Assembly: GCF_023195515.1 (NCBI RefSeq)
Contig: NZ_JALPKR020000002.1
Location: 558,001 to 622,000, forward strand
Direction: 5' to 3'
Length of the DNA stretch: 64,000 bases
Source of the DNA: Variovorax sp. S12S4
GTDB lineage: Bacteria; Pseudomonadota; Gammaproteobacteria; Burkholderiales; Burkholderiaceae_C
Below, piece after piece: positions 36,165 to 45,990 of the stretch. The translations under genes were made by a program, and so were the position numbers. How positions within the stretch are numbered: the first letter of the stretch is position 1; each line of letters opens with the position of its first letter. Below the pieces are notes generated by a model. The model made no database searches, had not been told where the DNA came from, and saw nothing but the letters and a program-made list of their open reading frames with translations.

Positions 36165-36744
36165 CGGTCTTCTGGCTTGCGGGCTGCGCGTCGGCAACCT
36201 GCTGGCTGGGGAGGGAGTCTCCCGGGTGCTCTGACTGTGCCACGTCCGTGGGCGCAGCGTCTTGCGGGGTTTCCGCTGATTTTCCGGCAGTTTCCTGCGC
36301 TTCTTTCTCTTCCTCCTCGTCGTCGAACAGCTTGAGGAACTTGGCGCTCGCCATCTGGCGCAGCACGCTGTCCGGAATCGGCGTCGACTCGGAGTAGTCG
36401 TCTATATAAGTGTCCATGCCGTCCATCACGTTGAACTGCGGGTCGGCAAAGAGCTTCTTGAAGGCGGTGTTCTTCACCTCGGGTGCGACGTTCCTGCCAA
36501 CGAAGGGGCGGAAGTCGGACTCGGGCGTGAGCGCCTGGGCATCGGCCAGAGTGGGCTGAGGGGTTTCGGGCGGGTTTTCAGCTGGAAGGCCGGCCGCTGC
36601 TTCAGGCGCAGCGGGCACGGGCATGGCGGTTCCGGCGACCGCATCGGCGGGCTTTTCGGCCTCTTGCGCAACGGCGGGAGCCGGCGCCTCTTCGCGGGCT
36701 TCCTTCTTGCGCCGCGACCAGCGGTCGAAAAAATTCTCAGGCAT
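36088..36744 (-). CDS. DUF3306 family protein
   Basis: A 218-residue soluble protein. The conserved DUF3306 parts are the N terminus MPENFFDRWSRRKKEA and the central FRPFVGRNVAPEVKNTAFKKLFADPQFNVMDGMDTYIDDY (first part FRPFVGRNVAPEVKN), followed by a low-complexity acidic, Gln/Ala-rich tail. Function is unknown, but the family occurs with formate dehydrogenase genes. The 3' 77 bases double as the 5' end of the polyferredoxin gene in another frame, so the low-complexity tail may be free to vary. Confidence 0.88.
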   Translation of the reverse strand: MPENFFDRWSRRKKEAREEAPAPAVAQEAEKPADAVAGTAMPVPAAPEAAAGLPAENPPETPQPTLADAQALTPESDFRPFVGRNVAPEVKNTAFKKLFADPQFNVMDGMDTYIDDYSESTPIPDSVLRQMASAKFLKLFDDEEEEKEAQETAGKSAETPQDAAPTDVAQSEHPGDSLPSQQVADAQPASQKTDDHNADLRLQPDDAARAEDARRGAG

Positions 36745-37282
36745 CGCCTGCTCCGCGTCCGCGCTTTTTCTCGGTCGACACGCTGGCCGCGTTGCCGAAG
36801 CGGTCGACCAGCGGGCGGAAACTCTCAGGCCGCTTGCGGCGCTTGGGCTCGATCACGTAGTGCGCCTGCACGAAATCGCGCATCCACTCGATCACCTCTT
36901 CGGGCGCGGGCACCTGCTCGACCGTTTCCTGCGCGTCGAGCCAGCGGCCGGCCTCGTTGTAGCTGAGGCTCACCACCACCGGCCGTGCCAGCGGCTCGTC
37001 GGCGATGGTGGGCTCTTCTTCCATGCGCCACAACACGAACCAGCAGGGCGCGGGCGTGGTGGCATTCAGGTGGTAACCCTCGACGTCGTCGCGGAACAGC
37101 TCGGTCTTGAAGCCCGGGTGCAGCCAGCGCTGCGCGCTCTCGCTGGCTTCGAGCAGGCGCGGCTCGGTGCCGAAACCGGGCTGGTCGGGGCCGACGCTTT
37201 CGAGAATCCAGCGCCAGGATTGCCAACGGCTGTCGACGCGCTCACGGCGCATCACGACGGCAACGTCAATGGAAGGATTCAT
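36737..37282 (-). CDS. DUF3305 family protein
   Basis: A 181-residue soluble protein of the DUF3305 family. The conserved start is IDVAVVMRRERVDSRWQSWRW, with RWQSWRW as core, followed by YHLNATTPAPCWFVLWRM and the SYNEAGRWLDAQETVE segment. Function is unknown, and the family is confined to formate dehydrogenase neighbourhoods. It overlaps the DUF3306 gene by 8 bases and is first in the maturation block. The ATG at 37282 gives MNPSIDVAVV. The 61-base gap to modC leaves room for a promoter. Confidence 0.88.
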   Translation of the reverse strand: MNPSIDVAVVMRRERVDSRWQSWRWILESVGPDQPGFGTEPRLLEASESAQRWLHPGFKTELFRDDVEGYHLNATTPAPCWFVLWRMEEEPTIADEPLARPVVVSLSYNEAGRWLDAQETVEQVPAPEEVIEWMRDFVQAHYVIEPKRRKRPESFRPLVDRFGNAASVSTEKKRGRGAGDA

Positions 37283-37343
37283 CCGCCGATCGTAGCGCCG
37301 CCGCATGCCGCTTTCGCGCCGAGGGTCATCCGCGCCGACTGGC

Positions 37344-38131
<788 letters not shown>

Positions 38132-38135
<4 letters not shown>

Positions 38136-38881
38136 GGCCTGGTGAACCCGTAGCGCGCGAAGACTTCGCGCGCGGCATCGCTGGAAAGAAAGGCGATGAA
38201 GTCTGCGCCCAATGCCTTCTGCCTGCTGTCGGCCACCACGGCGACAGGGTAGGTCACGGGCGTGTGGCCTGCGGGCGCGAACGCAACCTTGACCTTGTCG
38301 CCCGCCATGGCCGCGTCGGTGCGGTAGACGAACCCGGCCTCGACCTCGCCGCGGGCCACATAGTCGAGCACCTGGCGCACGCTGTCGGCCTGCACGAACT
38401 TGGGCTCGAGCACGCTCCAGAGCCCGGCCCCCTCCAGCACCTGCCGCGTGTAGCGGCCGACCGGCACGGTCGCCGTCTTGCCGATTGCGATTTTTCGGAC
38501 ACCCGCGCCGGCAAGGTCCTGCAGCGATTTCACGCCGGCCGCGTCCCTGAGCGGCTCGACCAACACCAGGCTGTTGCCGGCGAAGTTGCGGCGCGTATCC
38601 GCGTCGACGAGCTTCTGTACCGCGGCACGGTCCATGGTTTCCTGGTCGGCGCTCGCGAACACGTCGACCGGCGCGCCCTGTGCGATCTGCTGCAGCAGCA
38701 CGCCCGAGGCCGCAAAGTTGAAGCGCACCCTGGCGCCCGGCTTCGCGGCTTCGAACCTGGGGCCCAGCTCCTTGAATGCGTCCGTCAGGCTGGCCGCAGC
38801 GGACACGGTGATCTGCTGCGCTGCCGCGGCCAGCGGCAGTGCCATGGCCAGGAGAAGAGAAAGAAGGCGGAGCGGGCGCAT
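38132..38881 (-). CDS. modA: Molybdate-binding periplasmic protein
   Basis: A 249-residue solute-binding protein with a Sec signal peptide (LLSLLLAMALPLAAAAQ). The mature part opens with VSAAASLTDAFKELG, the ModA oxyanion-binding start, and continues with NFAASGVLLQQIAQGAPVDVF. VEAGFVYRTDA is the conserved hinge segment. It binds molybdate or tungstate and delivers it to ModB/ModC for the molybdoenzymes encoded on both sides. Confidence 0.94.
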
Positions 38882-38908
38882 GTGGTTTTCGGGTTGGGGA
38901 GGGTCCGC

Positions 38909-39592
38909 TCAGCGCAGCGAGAAGAACCGATTCGACAGCACCAGCACGGTGATCGACAGCAGCGAGGTCACCGCCACCAGCAGCAATGCCAGGTCGTCGT
39001 TGCCGGATTGCGCGGCGTCGTAGATCGCCATCGACAGGGTCTGGGTCTGCTTGGGAATGGAACCCGCCACCATGAGCGAGGCACCGAATTCACCCATCGC
39101 CCGTGCAAACGCGAGCAGCGTGCCGGCCAGGATGCCGGGCCAGGCCAGCGGCAGCGTGACGCGCACGAACACGGAAAACGGCGACTGGCGCAGCGTGCTG
39201 GCAGCAGCTTCGAGCGAGCGGTCCACGCCCGCGAACGCGGCGCTGGCCGACTTGAGCACCAGCGGCAGCGCCACCACGGCCGACGCGACGACGGCGCCAT
39301 GCCAACTGAAGATGATGCTGTAGTCGAAATGCTCGCGCAGCCAACTGCCGAGCGGGCTGTGGCGCCCCGCCGCCACCAGGATGGCATAGCCGATGACGGT
39401 GGGCGGCAGCACCAGCGGCAGCATGAACACGGCTTCGAGCACCGAGCGGCCCGGAAAACGCTTGCGCGCGAACACCCAGCCGAGCGCCACGCCGGCAACG
39501 AGCGCCAGCAGGGTCGCGACCGAGGCCACCTTGAGCGACAGCACCAGCGGAAACCAGTCGGTCGAGGCGATGAGGGCGTGCGTCGTATTCAT
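38909..39592 (-). CDS. modB: Molybdate ABC transporter permease
   Basis: A 227-residue inner-membrane permease with about five hydrophobic segments. VFMLPLVLPPTVIGYAIL is the typical ModB segment after helix 2, and the EAA loop reads GILAGTLLAFARAMGEFGAS. The ATG at 39592 (MNTTHALIASTDWFPLVLSL) matches the family N terminus. It is followed by modA after 27 bases. The usual gene order is modABC, whereas here it is modB-modA-modC. Confidence 0.94.
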   Translation of the reverse strand: MNTTHALIASTDWFPLVLSLKVASVATLLALVAGVALGWVFARKRFPGRSVLEAVFMLPLVLPPTVIGYAILVAAGRHSPLGSWLREHFDYSIIFSWHGAVVASAVVALPLVLKSASAAFAGVDRSLEAAASTLRQSPFSVFVRVTLPLAWPGILAGTLLAFARAMGEFGASLMVAGSIPKQTQTLSMAIYDAAQSGNDDLALLLVAVTSLLSITVLVLSNRFFSLR

Positions 39593-39666
39593 GAAGATAC
39601 AACGCAATTGTTGCACGAACGCCCTTTCCCCTCGGCGAGGCCTCTGTGGAAGGTACGGGAAGACAG

Positions 39667-39691
39667 CGCCGATATCCTTCCGGATACAGCG
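39667..39691. promoter_or_regulatory. Candidate ModE-type operator upstream of modB
   Basis: On the minus strand, CGCTGTATCC and GGATATCGGCG flank a short centre and form an imperfect palindrome between the modE-like gene and modB. The layout resembles the ModE box (two TAT-containing half-sites). The sequence is an inference from symmetry and position. Confidence 0.4.
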
Positions 39692-39701
39692 CGGGAACGA
39701 A

Positions 39702-40049
39702 TCAGGGCGCGAGCAGGCGCGTCAGCGCGCGGACGTCTGCCGCCGTGGCCAGGCGCGCGGCATTCTCGATGGCGCGGTAGTGCTTGACGATTTCCTCACC
39801 CACGGGCGTGAGCGCGGTGCCGCCGCCGCGCGAGCCGCCCGCCGCGGTGTTCACGGCCGGGGAACTGAGGGCGTTGTTCATCTCGTCGATGAGCATCCAG
39901 GCCCGCCGGTACGACATGCCCAGCTTGCGCGCCGCGGCCGAGATCGAGCCGGTCTCCGCCACGGCTTCCAGCACGTCGATCTTGCCGGGGCCGAAGGCGA
40001 TGCTGTCGTCCCTGTAGATGCGAAGGCGGAACTGGACTCTGGTTTTCAT
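39702..40049 (-). CDS. ModE-like winged-helix regulator, DNA-binding domain only
   Basis: A 115-residue protein matching only the N-terminal LysR-like winged helix of ModE: IDVLEAVAETGSISAAARKLGMSYRRAWMLIDEMN (recognition part AARKLGMSYRRAW) and the wing GGSRGGGTALTPVGEE. The molybdate-binding MOP domains of full-length ModE (about 260 residues) are absent. It is transcribed toward modBAC and presumably controls it. With no visible molybdate-sensing part, how it senses Mo is unclear. Confidence 0.88.
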   Translation of the reverse strand: MKTRVQFRLRIYRDDSIAFGPGKIDVLEAVAETGSISAAARKLGMSYRRAWMLIDEMNNALSSPAVNTAAGGSRGGGTALTPVGEEIVKHYRAIENAARLATAADVRALTRLLAP

Positions 40050-40128
40050 GCCGGTGATGGTGAGCGGTGCGGGAGAGATGAGCGCAAAGGTTAAACCATG
40101 CCCGCGCCCACGCCCTCACCGCCCCGCG

Positions 40129-43002
40129 TCAATCCACTTTTGCCAGCACGCCCGAGCCGGTTCCGTACCCAGCCGCCGCCACCGGCTGGCCGCCACGCGC
40201 AATGCGCACCGCGCAGTACTTGAACTCCGGGATCTTGCCCATCGGGTCGAGCGCGGCATTGGTCATCAGGTTGGCGGCCGCCTCGTAGTAGGCAAAGGGC
40301 ACGAACACCGCGCCGTTCGGCGTGCCGTCGTCGCGCCGCACGTGGATGGCCACCTCGCCGCGCCGCGACTGCACGGTAATCACGTCACCGGCCTGGAGCC
40401 CCAGCTTCAGCAGGTCGGCCTGGTTCATCGAGGCGGTCGCCATGGGCTCCAGTGCGTCGAGCACGGTGGCGCGGCGCGTCATGCTGCCGGTGTGCCAGTG
40501 CTCGAGCTGGCGCCCGGTGATGAGCACGAACGGATATTCGGCATCGGGCCGCTCGTTGGCCGGGATGATGTCGGCCGGCACCAGCTTCACACGGCCGTCG
40601 GCGGTCGGGAAGTCGTCGATGAACACGGTCGGCTGGCCCGGGTCTTCCTCGCTCAGGCAAGGGTAGGTCACGCTCGAATCGCGCTGCAGCCGCTCCCAGC
40701 TGATGCCGCTGATCACCGCATGCATGGCCTGGCGCATTTCCTCGTAGACCGCCGCCACGCCGGACTCTTCGCCCTCGTAGTTCCACTGCAGGCCCATGCC
40801 CTTGGCGATCTGCTGGATGATCCAGAGATCGGGCCGTGCGTCGCCCGGCGGGTTGAGCGCGCGCTTGCCCAGCTGCACCATGCGGTCGGTGTTGCTCACC
40901 GTGCCGGTCTTCTCGGGCCAGGCGCTTGCGGGCAGCACCACGTCGGCGAGCCACGCGGTCTCGGTCATGAAGATGTCCTGCACCACCAGGTGCTCCAGGC
41001 TCGCGAGCGCATGGCGTGCATGGTTCAGGTCGGGGTCGCTCATGGCGGGGTTCTCGCCCATGATGTACATGCCGCGCACCTTGTGCGGATCGGTGTCGGG
41101 CGCGAGCGCCTTGTGCATGATCTCGACCACGGTGTAGCCCGGCGTTGCGTCCAGCGGCGTGCCCCAGAAGTTCTCGAACCACGCATGCACCGCCGGGTTG
41201 TCGACGCGCTGGTAGTTGGGGAACATCATCGGGATCAGGCCCGCGTCGCTCGCGCCCTGCACATTGTTCTGGCCGCGCAGCGGATGCAGGCCCGAGCCCG
41301 GCTTGCCGATTTGCCCGGTAACGGTCGCCAGCGCGATGAGGCAGCGCGCGTTGTCGGTGCCGTGCACGTGCTGGCTCACGCCCATGCCCCAGAGAATCAT
41401 CGAGCCCTTGGCGGTGGCAAAGGCGCGCGCCACTTCGCGCAGCGTTTCGGCCGGCACGCCGCAGATCGGTGCCATCGCCTCGGGGCTGTAGCCCTTCACG
41501 TTCTCGCGCAGTGCCTCGTAGTTGCTCGCGCGCGTGCGCACGAACTCCTGGTCGACCAGGCCCTCGTCGATCACGGCATGGATCAGCGCGTTGAGCATGG
41601 CCACGTCGGTGTCGGCCTTGAACTGCAGCGTGCGCCAGGCGTGGCGGCTGATGTCGGTGCGGCGCGGGTCGGCCAGCACGATCTTCGCGCCGCGCTGCGC
41701 GGCGTTCTTCATCCAGGTGGCAGCGACCGGGTGGTTGGCCGTGGGGTTGGAGCCGATGACGAAGATCAGCCCCGCATGCTCCACGTCGTTGACCTGGTTG
41801 CTCACCGCACCCGAGCCCACGCCTTCGAGCAGCGCGGCCACGCTCGATGCGTGGCACAGGCGCGTGCAGTGGTCGATGTTGTTGCTACCGAAACCCGTGC
41901 GTACCAGCTTCTGGAACAGGTAGGCCTCTTCGTTGCTGCCCTTGGCCGAGCCAAAGCCCGCGAGCGACTTGGCGCCGTAGGTGTCGCGCAGGCCCGAGAG
42001 CTTGCCGGTGGTGAGCGCGAGCGCTTCTTCCCAGGTGGCCTCGCGGAAATACTCGCTCCAGTCGTCCGGACGCGGCGTATCGCCGAAGTCCTTCGGCGCG
42101 CCGGCCTTGCGGATCAGCGGCTTGGTCAGGCGCTGCGGGTGGTGCGCGTAGTCGAAGCCGAAGCGGCCCTTCACGCACAGGCGGTTGTGGTTGGCCGGGC
42201 CGTCGCGGCCATCGACGCTGACGATCTTCTCGTCCTTCACGTTGTAGGTCACCAGGCAGCCCACGCCGCAGAACGGGCACACCGAGTCGACCTTGCGATC
42301 GACCTCCTGCGAGCCGATGTGGCTCTTGGGCATGAGCGCGCCCGTGGGGCAGGCCTGCACGCATTCACCGCAGGCGACGCAGGTGCTGTCGCCCATCGGG
42401 TCGTCCAGGTCGAACACGATCTTGCTGTCCGCGCCGCGCAGGGCATAGCCGATGACGTCGTTGACCTGCTCTTCGCGGCAGGCCCGCACGCAGCGGTTGC
42501 ACTGGATGCAGGCGTCGAGGTTGACGGCCATGGCCGGGTGCGAGATGTCGGTCTTGGGCTGTTCGCGGCGCAGGGCCTTGAGTTCGGGCCGCACCGCGAT
42601 GTCGAGCTTTTTTGCCCAGGCGCTGAGCTCGCCGTGCTGCTGGGTGGCGTCGTCGCCGATCCACTTGTAGCCCTGGTCGGGCATGTCGGACAGCAGCATC
42701 TCCACCACCATCTTCTGGCTCTTGAGGGCGCGCTCGCTGGTGGCCTTCACTTCCATGCCGGCCGTCACGTTGCGGCAGCAGCTGGGCGCCAGCGTGCGCT
42801 CGCCCTTCACCTCGACCACGCAGGCGCGGCAATTGCCGTCGGGGCGGTAGCCGTCCTTGAAGCACAGGTGGGGAATCTCCACGCCGTGGCGCTCGGCCGC
42901 CTTGTAGATGGTCTCGCCGTCGAAGGCCTGGATGGGCTGGCCGTCGAGCGTGAATTCGATGGTTTGCGGCATGAGCTCCGCGAGCTTGGACGGGGCGTTC
43001 AT
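40129..43002 (-). CDS. fdsA: NAD-dependent formate dehydrogenase alpha subunit
   Basis: A 957-residue cytoplasmic Mo-bisMGD enzyme subunit. Residues 15-90 form a [2Fe-2S] ferredoxin domain (C47, C58, C61, C75 region), then a His/Cys cluster motif, two [4Fe-4S] sites (C165/168/171/175 and C208/211/214/218) and the FDH core with a further [4Fe-4S] set (C242/245/249/276). The Mo-ligand cysteine is C383, followed by H384 (TRLCHASS). The layout matches FdsA-type NAD-linked, oxygen-tolerant enzymes. There is no export signal. An excellent ribosome-binding site (GGAGGAGG) precedes the ATG at 43002, which overlaps the beta-subunit stop. Confidence 0.95.
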   Translation of the reverse strand: MNAPSKLAELMPQTIEFTLDGQPIQAFDGETIYKAAERHGVEIPHLCFKDGYRPDGNCRACVVEVKGERTLAPSCCRNVTAGMEVKATSERALKSQKMVVEMLLSDMPDQGYKWIGDDATQQHGELSAWAKKLDIAVRPELKALRREQPKTDISHPAMAVNLDACIQCNRCVRACREEQVNDVIGYALRGADSKIVFDLDDPMGDSTCVACGECVQACPTGALMPKSHIGSQEVDRKVDSVCPFCGVGCLVTYNVKDEKIVSVDGRDGPANHNRLCVKGRFGFDYAHHPQRLTKPLIRKAGAPKDFGDTPRPDDWSEYFREATWEEALALTTGKLSGLRDTYGAKSLAGFGSAKGSNEEAYLFQKLVRTGFGSNNIDHCTRLCHASSVAALLEGVGSGAVSNQVNDVEHAGLIFVIGSNPTANHPVAATWMKNAAQRGAKIVLADPRRTDISRHAWRTLQFKADTDVAMLNALIHAVIDEGLVDQEFVRTRASNYEALRENVKGYSPEAMAPICGVPAETLREVARAFATAKGSMILWGMGVSQHVHGTDNARCLIALATVTGQIGKPGSGLHPLRGQNNVQGASDAGLIPMMFPNYQRVDNPAVHAWFENFWGTPLDATPGYTVVEIMHKALAPDTDPHKVRGMYIMGENPAMSDPDLNHARHALASLEHLVVQDIFMTETAWLADVVLPASAWPEKTGTVSNTDRMVQLGKRALNPPGDARPDLWIIQQIAKGMGLQWNYEGEESGVAAVYEEMRQAMHAVISGISWERLQRDSSVTYPCLSEEDPGQPTVFIDDFPTADGRVKLVPADIIPANERPDAEYPFVLITGRQLEHWHTGSMTRRATVLDALEPMATASMNQADLLKLGLQAGDVITVQSRRGEVAIHVRRDDGTPNGAVFVPFAYYEAAANLMTNAALDPMGKIPEFKYCAVRIARGGQPVAAAGYGTGSGVLAKVD

Positions 43003-44827
43003 GCCACCTCCTCCGGAAAATATTGCTGGATGCAGCGAATCGGGTTGGGGGCCGCCTGTCCGAGTCCGCAGATGGAAGCGTCGCCCATCACCTGAGCAAG
43101 GTCTTCGAGCGTGGTGTTGTCCCACGTGGGGGCCTGCATCAGCGCCGCGGCCTTGGCGGTGCCGACACGGCATGGCGTGCACTGGCCGCAGCTTTCATGC
43201 TCGAAAAAGCGCATCACATTCAGTGCTGCATCGCGTGCGCGGTCGTGCTGGCTCAACACCATCACGGCGGCCGATCCGATGAAGCAGCCATAGGGCTGCA
43301 GCGTGTCGAAGTCGAGCGGAATGTCGTTCATTCGCGCCGGCAGAATGCCGCCCGACGCGCCGCCGGGCAGGTAGGCATACAGCGAGTGGCCGTCGAGCAT
43401 GCCGCCGCAGTATTCGTCAATGAGCTCCTGCACGGTGATGCCCGCGGGGGCGAGCTTGACGCCCGGGTGCTTCACCCGGCCGCTCACGCTGAAGCTGCGC
43501 AGCCCCTTGCGGCCGTTGCGACCGAAGCCGCTGAACCAGGCCGCGCCTTTTTCGACGATGTCGCGCACCCAGTAGAGGGTTTCGAAGTTGTGCTCCAGCG
43601 TCGGGCGGCCGAAGAGGCCCACCTGCGCGATGTACGGCGGGCGCATGCGCGGTTCGCCGCGCTTGCCCTCGATGCTTTCGATCATGGCCGACTCTTCACC
43701 GCAGATGTAGGCACCCGCGCCGCGCCGAAGCTCGATGCGCGGCAGCGCGCACGGCGGATCGGCCTGGAGCCGGGCCAGCTCTCGCTCCAGCAGCGCGCGG
43801 CAGTCGTGGTATTCGTCGCGCAGGTAGATGTAGCACTGCTCGATGCCGACGATCTGCGCTGCCACCACCAGGCCTTCGAGAAAGCGGTGCGGATCGCGCT
43901 CGAGGTACGTGCGGTCCTTGAAGGTGCCGGGCTCGCCTTCGTCGATGTTCACGGCCATGAGCCGGGGCGCGGGCTGGTCGCGCACGATGCGCCACTTGCG
44001 CCCGGCCGGAAAGCCCGCGCCGCCCAGGCCGCGCAGGCCCGAGTCTTCCATCGTCTTGATGATGGCCTCGGCGTCTTCCTCGCCGTTGACCAGCGCTGAA
44101 GCGAGGGCATAGCCGCCGTTCGCGCGGTAGGTGGCGTAGTCGGTGAACGCCGGCATGCGCTCGATGGCGCCGGGCAGCGGCGAGACGCTTTTCAGCGCGA
44201 ACTCGGCCGCGTCGAAATACGCGACCGTGGCTTCATCGGGGTCGGACTTCAGGGCCTGCAGCACCTTGGCAGTCGTCGCGAGCGGCACGGCCTGCCGGTC
44301 GACGACCACCGCGGGTGCCTGCTCACAGCGGCCGACGCAGGGCGCCGCAATCACGCGCACATCGTCGCCGTCGACACCCAGCAGTTCGGGCAGCCGCGCC
44401 AGCAGATCCTTGGCACCGGCCAGTTCGCAGGCCAGGCCGTCGCACACGCGCACGGTAAGGCCGGGCGCTTCGTCGCCGCCGCGCACCACCTCGAAGTGGT
44501 GATAGAAGGTCGCGACCTCGTACACCTCGGCCATCGGAATGTTCATTTCCTTCGCCAACGCCACCAGGTGGCGGTCGTGCAGGCAGCGGAAAGCGTCGTT
44601 CAGCTTGTGCAGGTGCTCGATGAGCAGGTCGCGCCGGTGGCCCTCTGCGGGGGCGCGCCGATGAGCGTGCGCACTTCGAGCAGCGCCGCCTCCTCGGGTT
44701 GCCGGCCCTTGAGCTTGCTCTTGCGGCGGATGCGCTCGCGCATTTCGTCGGCAGTGGCGAGCGGCACGATGGTGTGCGTCGGGGCCGCCTTGGTTGTCTC
44801 GCGGGTCGTGGCTGGGTGGTTGTTCAC
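42999..44827 (-). pseudogene. fdsB: NAD-dependent formate dehydrogenase beta subunit (NuoE-NuoF fusion), frameshifted
   Basis: The gene encodes a NuoE-like [2Fe-2S] domain fused to a NuoF-like NADH/FMN domain, the electron exit to NAD+. From the GTG at 44827 the frame reads to VRTLIGAPP, then breaks at a G5 run (44649-44653; C5 on the coding strand). The next frame continues HRRDLLIEHLHKLND and the rest to 42999. One extra C restores a 609-residue protein. Fe-S ligands in the NuoE part are seen in CDGLACELAG and CVGRCEQ. FMN/NADH motifs include GLRGLGGAGFPAGRKW and GEEDAEA. The cluster end is SCGQCTPCRVG. A sequencing error is the simplest cause. Confidence 0.9.
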
Positions 44828-44912
44828 TGCCTGGGCCTTTTCTCGATGTCTCGGAACTGCCCCCAATGCTTGAGGGCTGACCGAGTGTGTGGGGCTGCCC
44901 TGGGCCCGTCAA

Positions 44913-44940
44913 ATTCGATCGGCGCATCGATCGATTCAAT
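44913..44940. promoter_or_regulatory. Inverted repeat between lysR and the formate dehydrogenase genes
   Basis: AATTCGATCG and CGATCGATT are near-inverted arms separated by GCGCAT, in the 168-base gap upstream of the NAD-linked enzyme genes. This spacing is reasonable for a LysR-type operator. The regulator gene lies directly upstream on the same strand. Confidence 0.35.
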
Positions 44941-44995
44941 AACTAAATGGCCAAGACAGGCCGGAACCGGCCGAAAACACAGGCCGGCGGAGCGG

Positions 44996-45940
44996 CTATT
45001 CGCCGAGGGCGCCGCTGTGCAGCCGCACCTGCTCCCGCCAGGCCGGCGTCTGCAGGAACACCAGGGCGGCGTCGAGCGCGCGCGAAGGGCGCACGCCGGT
45101 CTGGGTCATGAAGCCCAGCGGGGTCTTGACCTCGGGCCCCACCAGCGGCAGCGCCTCCAGCTCGCGGTAGCTGCGCACGGCCGCGACCATCGCCCCCGGC
45201 AGCACGCTGCTCACCGTGCCCGCCAGCACAGCCAAGGCCAGGGTAAGTACCGAGTTGGTCTCGATGGCCGGCGCCACCGCGGTGTCGGCTTCGCGCAACG
45301 CCTGGTCGATGATGGAGCGGTTGTGCATGTCGGGCGTGAGCAGGCAGAGCGGCAGCTTGCCGGCCTCGGCCCACGACATCGGCTGGCCGATGCGCAGCCG
45401 GTCGGCCGAGGGCCGCTCGGCGCGCCGCAAGAGGTAGTAGTGCTCCACGCTCTGCGGCCATGCCGTGAGCTTGATGCCCGGCAGGTGCATGCGTTCGGTG
45501 TAGCCGAGCGCCAGATCGACCGAAAGGCTTTCGAGCCCCGTTTCCAGGTCTTGCGAGCTCATCGACAGCACGGCCGGCACGATGCCCGGGTGCAGCTCGT
45601 GCAGCATGGCCGCAAAGCGCGACAGCATCGGAATGGCGGTGGGCACCGCCGCCATGCGCAGCCGCCCGCGCGGATGGCCCTCTTCGCTGCGCAGCTCCTG
45701 CTGCAACACCTCGTTGTCGCGCAGCATGCGCTGTGCCGTGGCCAGCACGCGCTCGCCTTCGTGCGTGAGGCCCACGTACACGCGCGCCCGTTTGACGATG
45801 ACCACGCCGAACTCGCTTTCGAGCGAGCGCAGCGCGTTCGACAAGGCCGGCTGCGTGATGTGGCAGGCCTGCGCCGCGCGCCCGAAATGCTTGTGCTCGC
45901 TCAGCGCGACCAGGTAGCGCATCGAAGCCAGCAGGTTCAC
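44996..45940 (-). CDS. LysR family regulator, probably of the formate dehydrogenase genes
   Basis: A 314-residue LysR-type regulator. The N-terminal winged helix-turn-helix covers about residues 4-60 (HFGRAAQACHITQPALSNALRSLE, core ACHITQPALSNALRSLE), followed by the effector domain from about 90. It is encoded just upstream of the NAD-linked formate dehydrogenase on the same strand, where its homologues activate such genes in response to formate or molybdenum state. The target assignment is from position only. Confidence 0.9.
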   Translation of the reverse strand: MNLLASMRYLVALSEHKHFGRAAQACHITQPALSNALRSLESEFGVVIVKRARVYVGLTHEGERVLATAQRMLRDNEVLQQELRSEEGHPRGRLRMAAVPTAIPMLSRFAAMLHELHPGIVPAVLSMSSQDLETGLESLSVDLALGYTERMHLPGIKLTAWPQSVEHYYLLRRAERPSADRLRIGQPMSWAEAGKLPLCLLTPDMHNRSIIDQALREADTAVAPAIETNSVLTLALAVLAGTVSSVLPGAMVAAVRSYRELEALPLVGPEVKTPLGFMTQTGVRPSRALDAALVFLQTPAWREQVRLHSGALGE

Positions 45941-45990
45941 TTCGCCTGCTCCGGCACGTGCTCACTGGGCCTGGGCGGGCGCACCATTCT

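Noticed and set aside
40018..43095. Plus-strand open frame of over 1000 codons opposite fdsA
   Set aside because: It mirrors fdsA codons, has no recognisable motif, and is explained by GC-skewed third positions.
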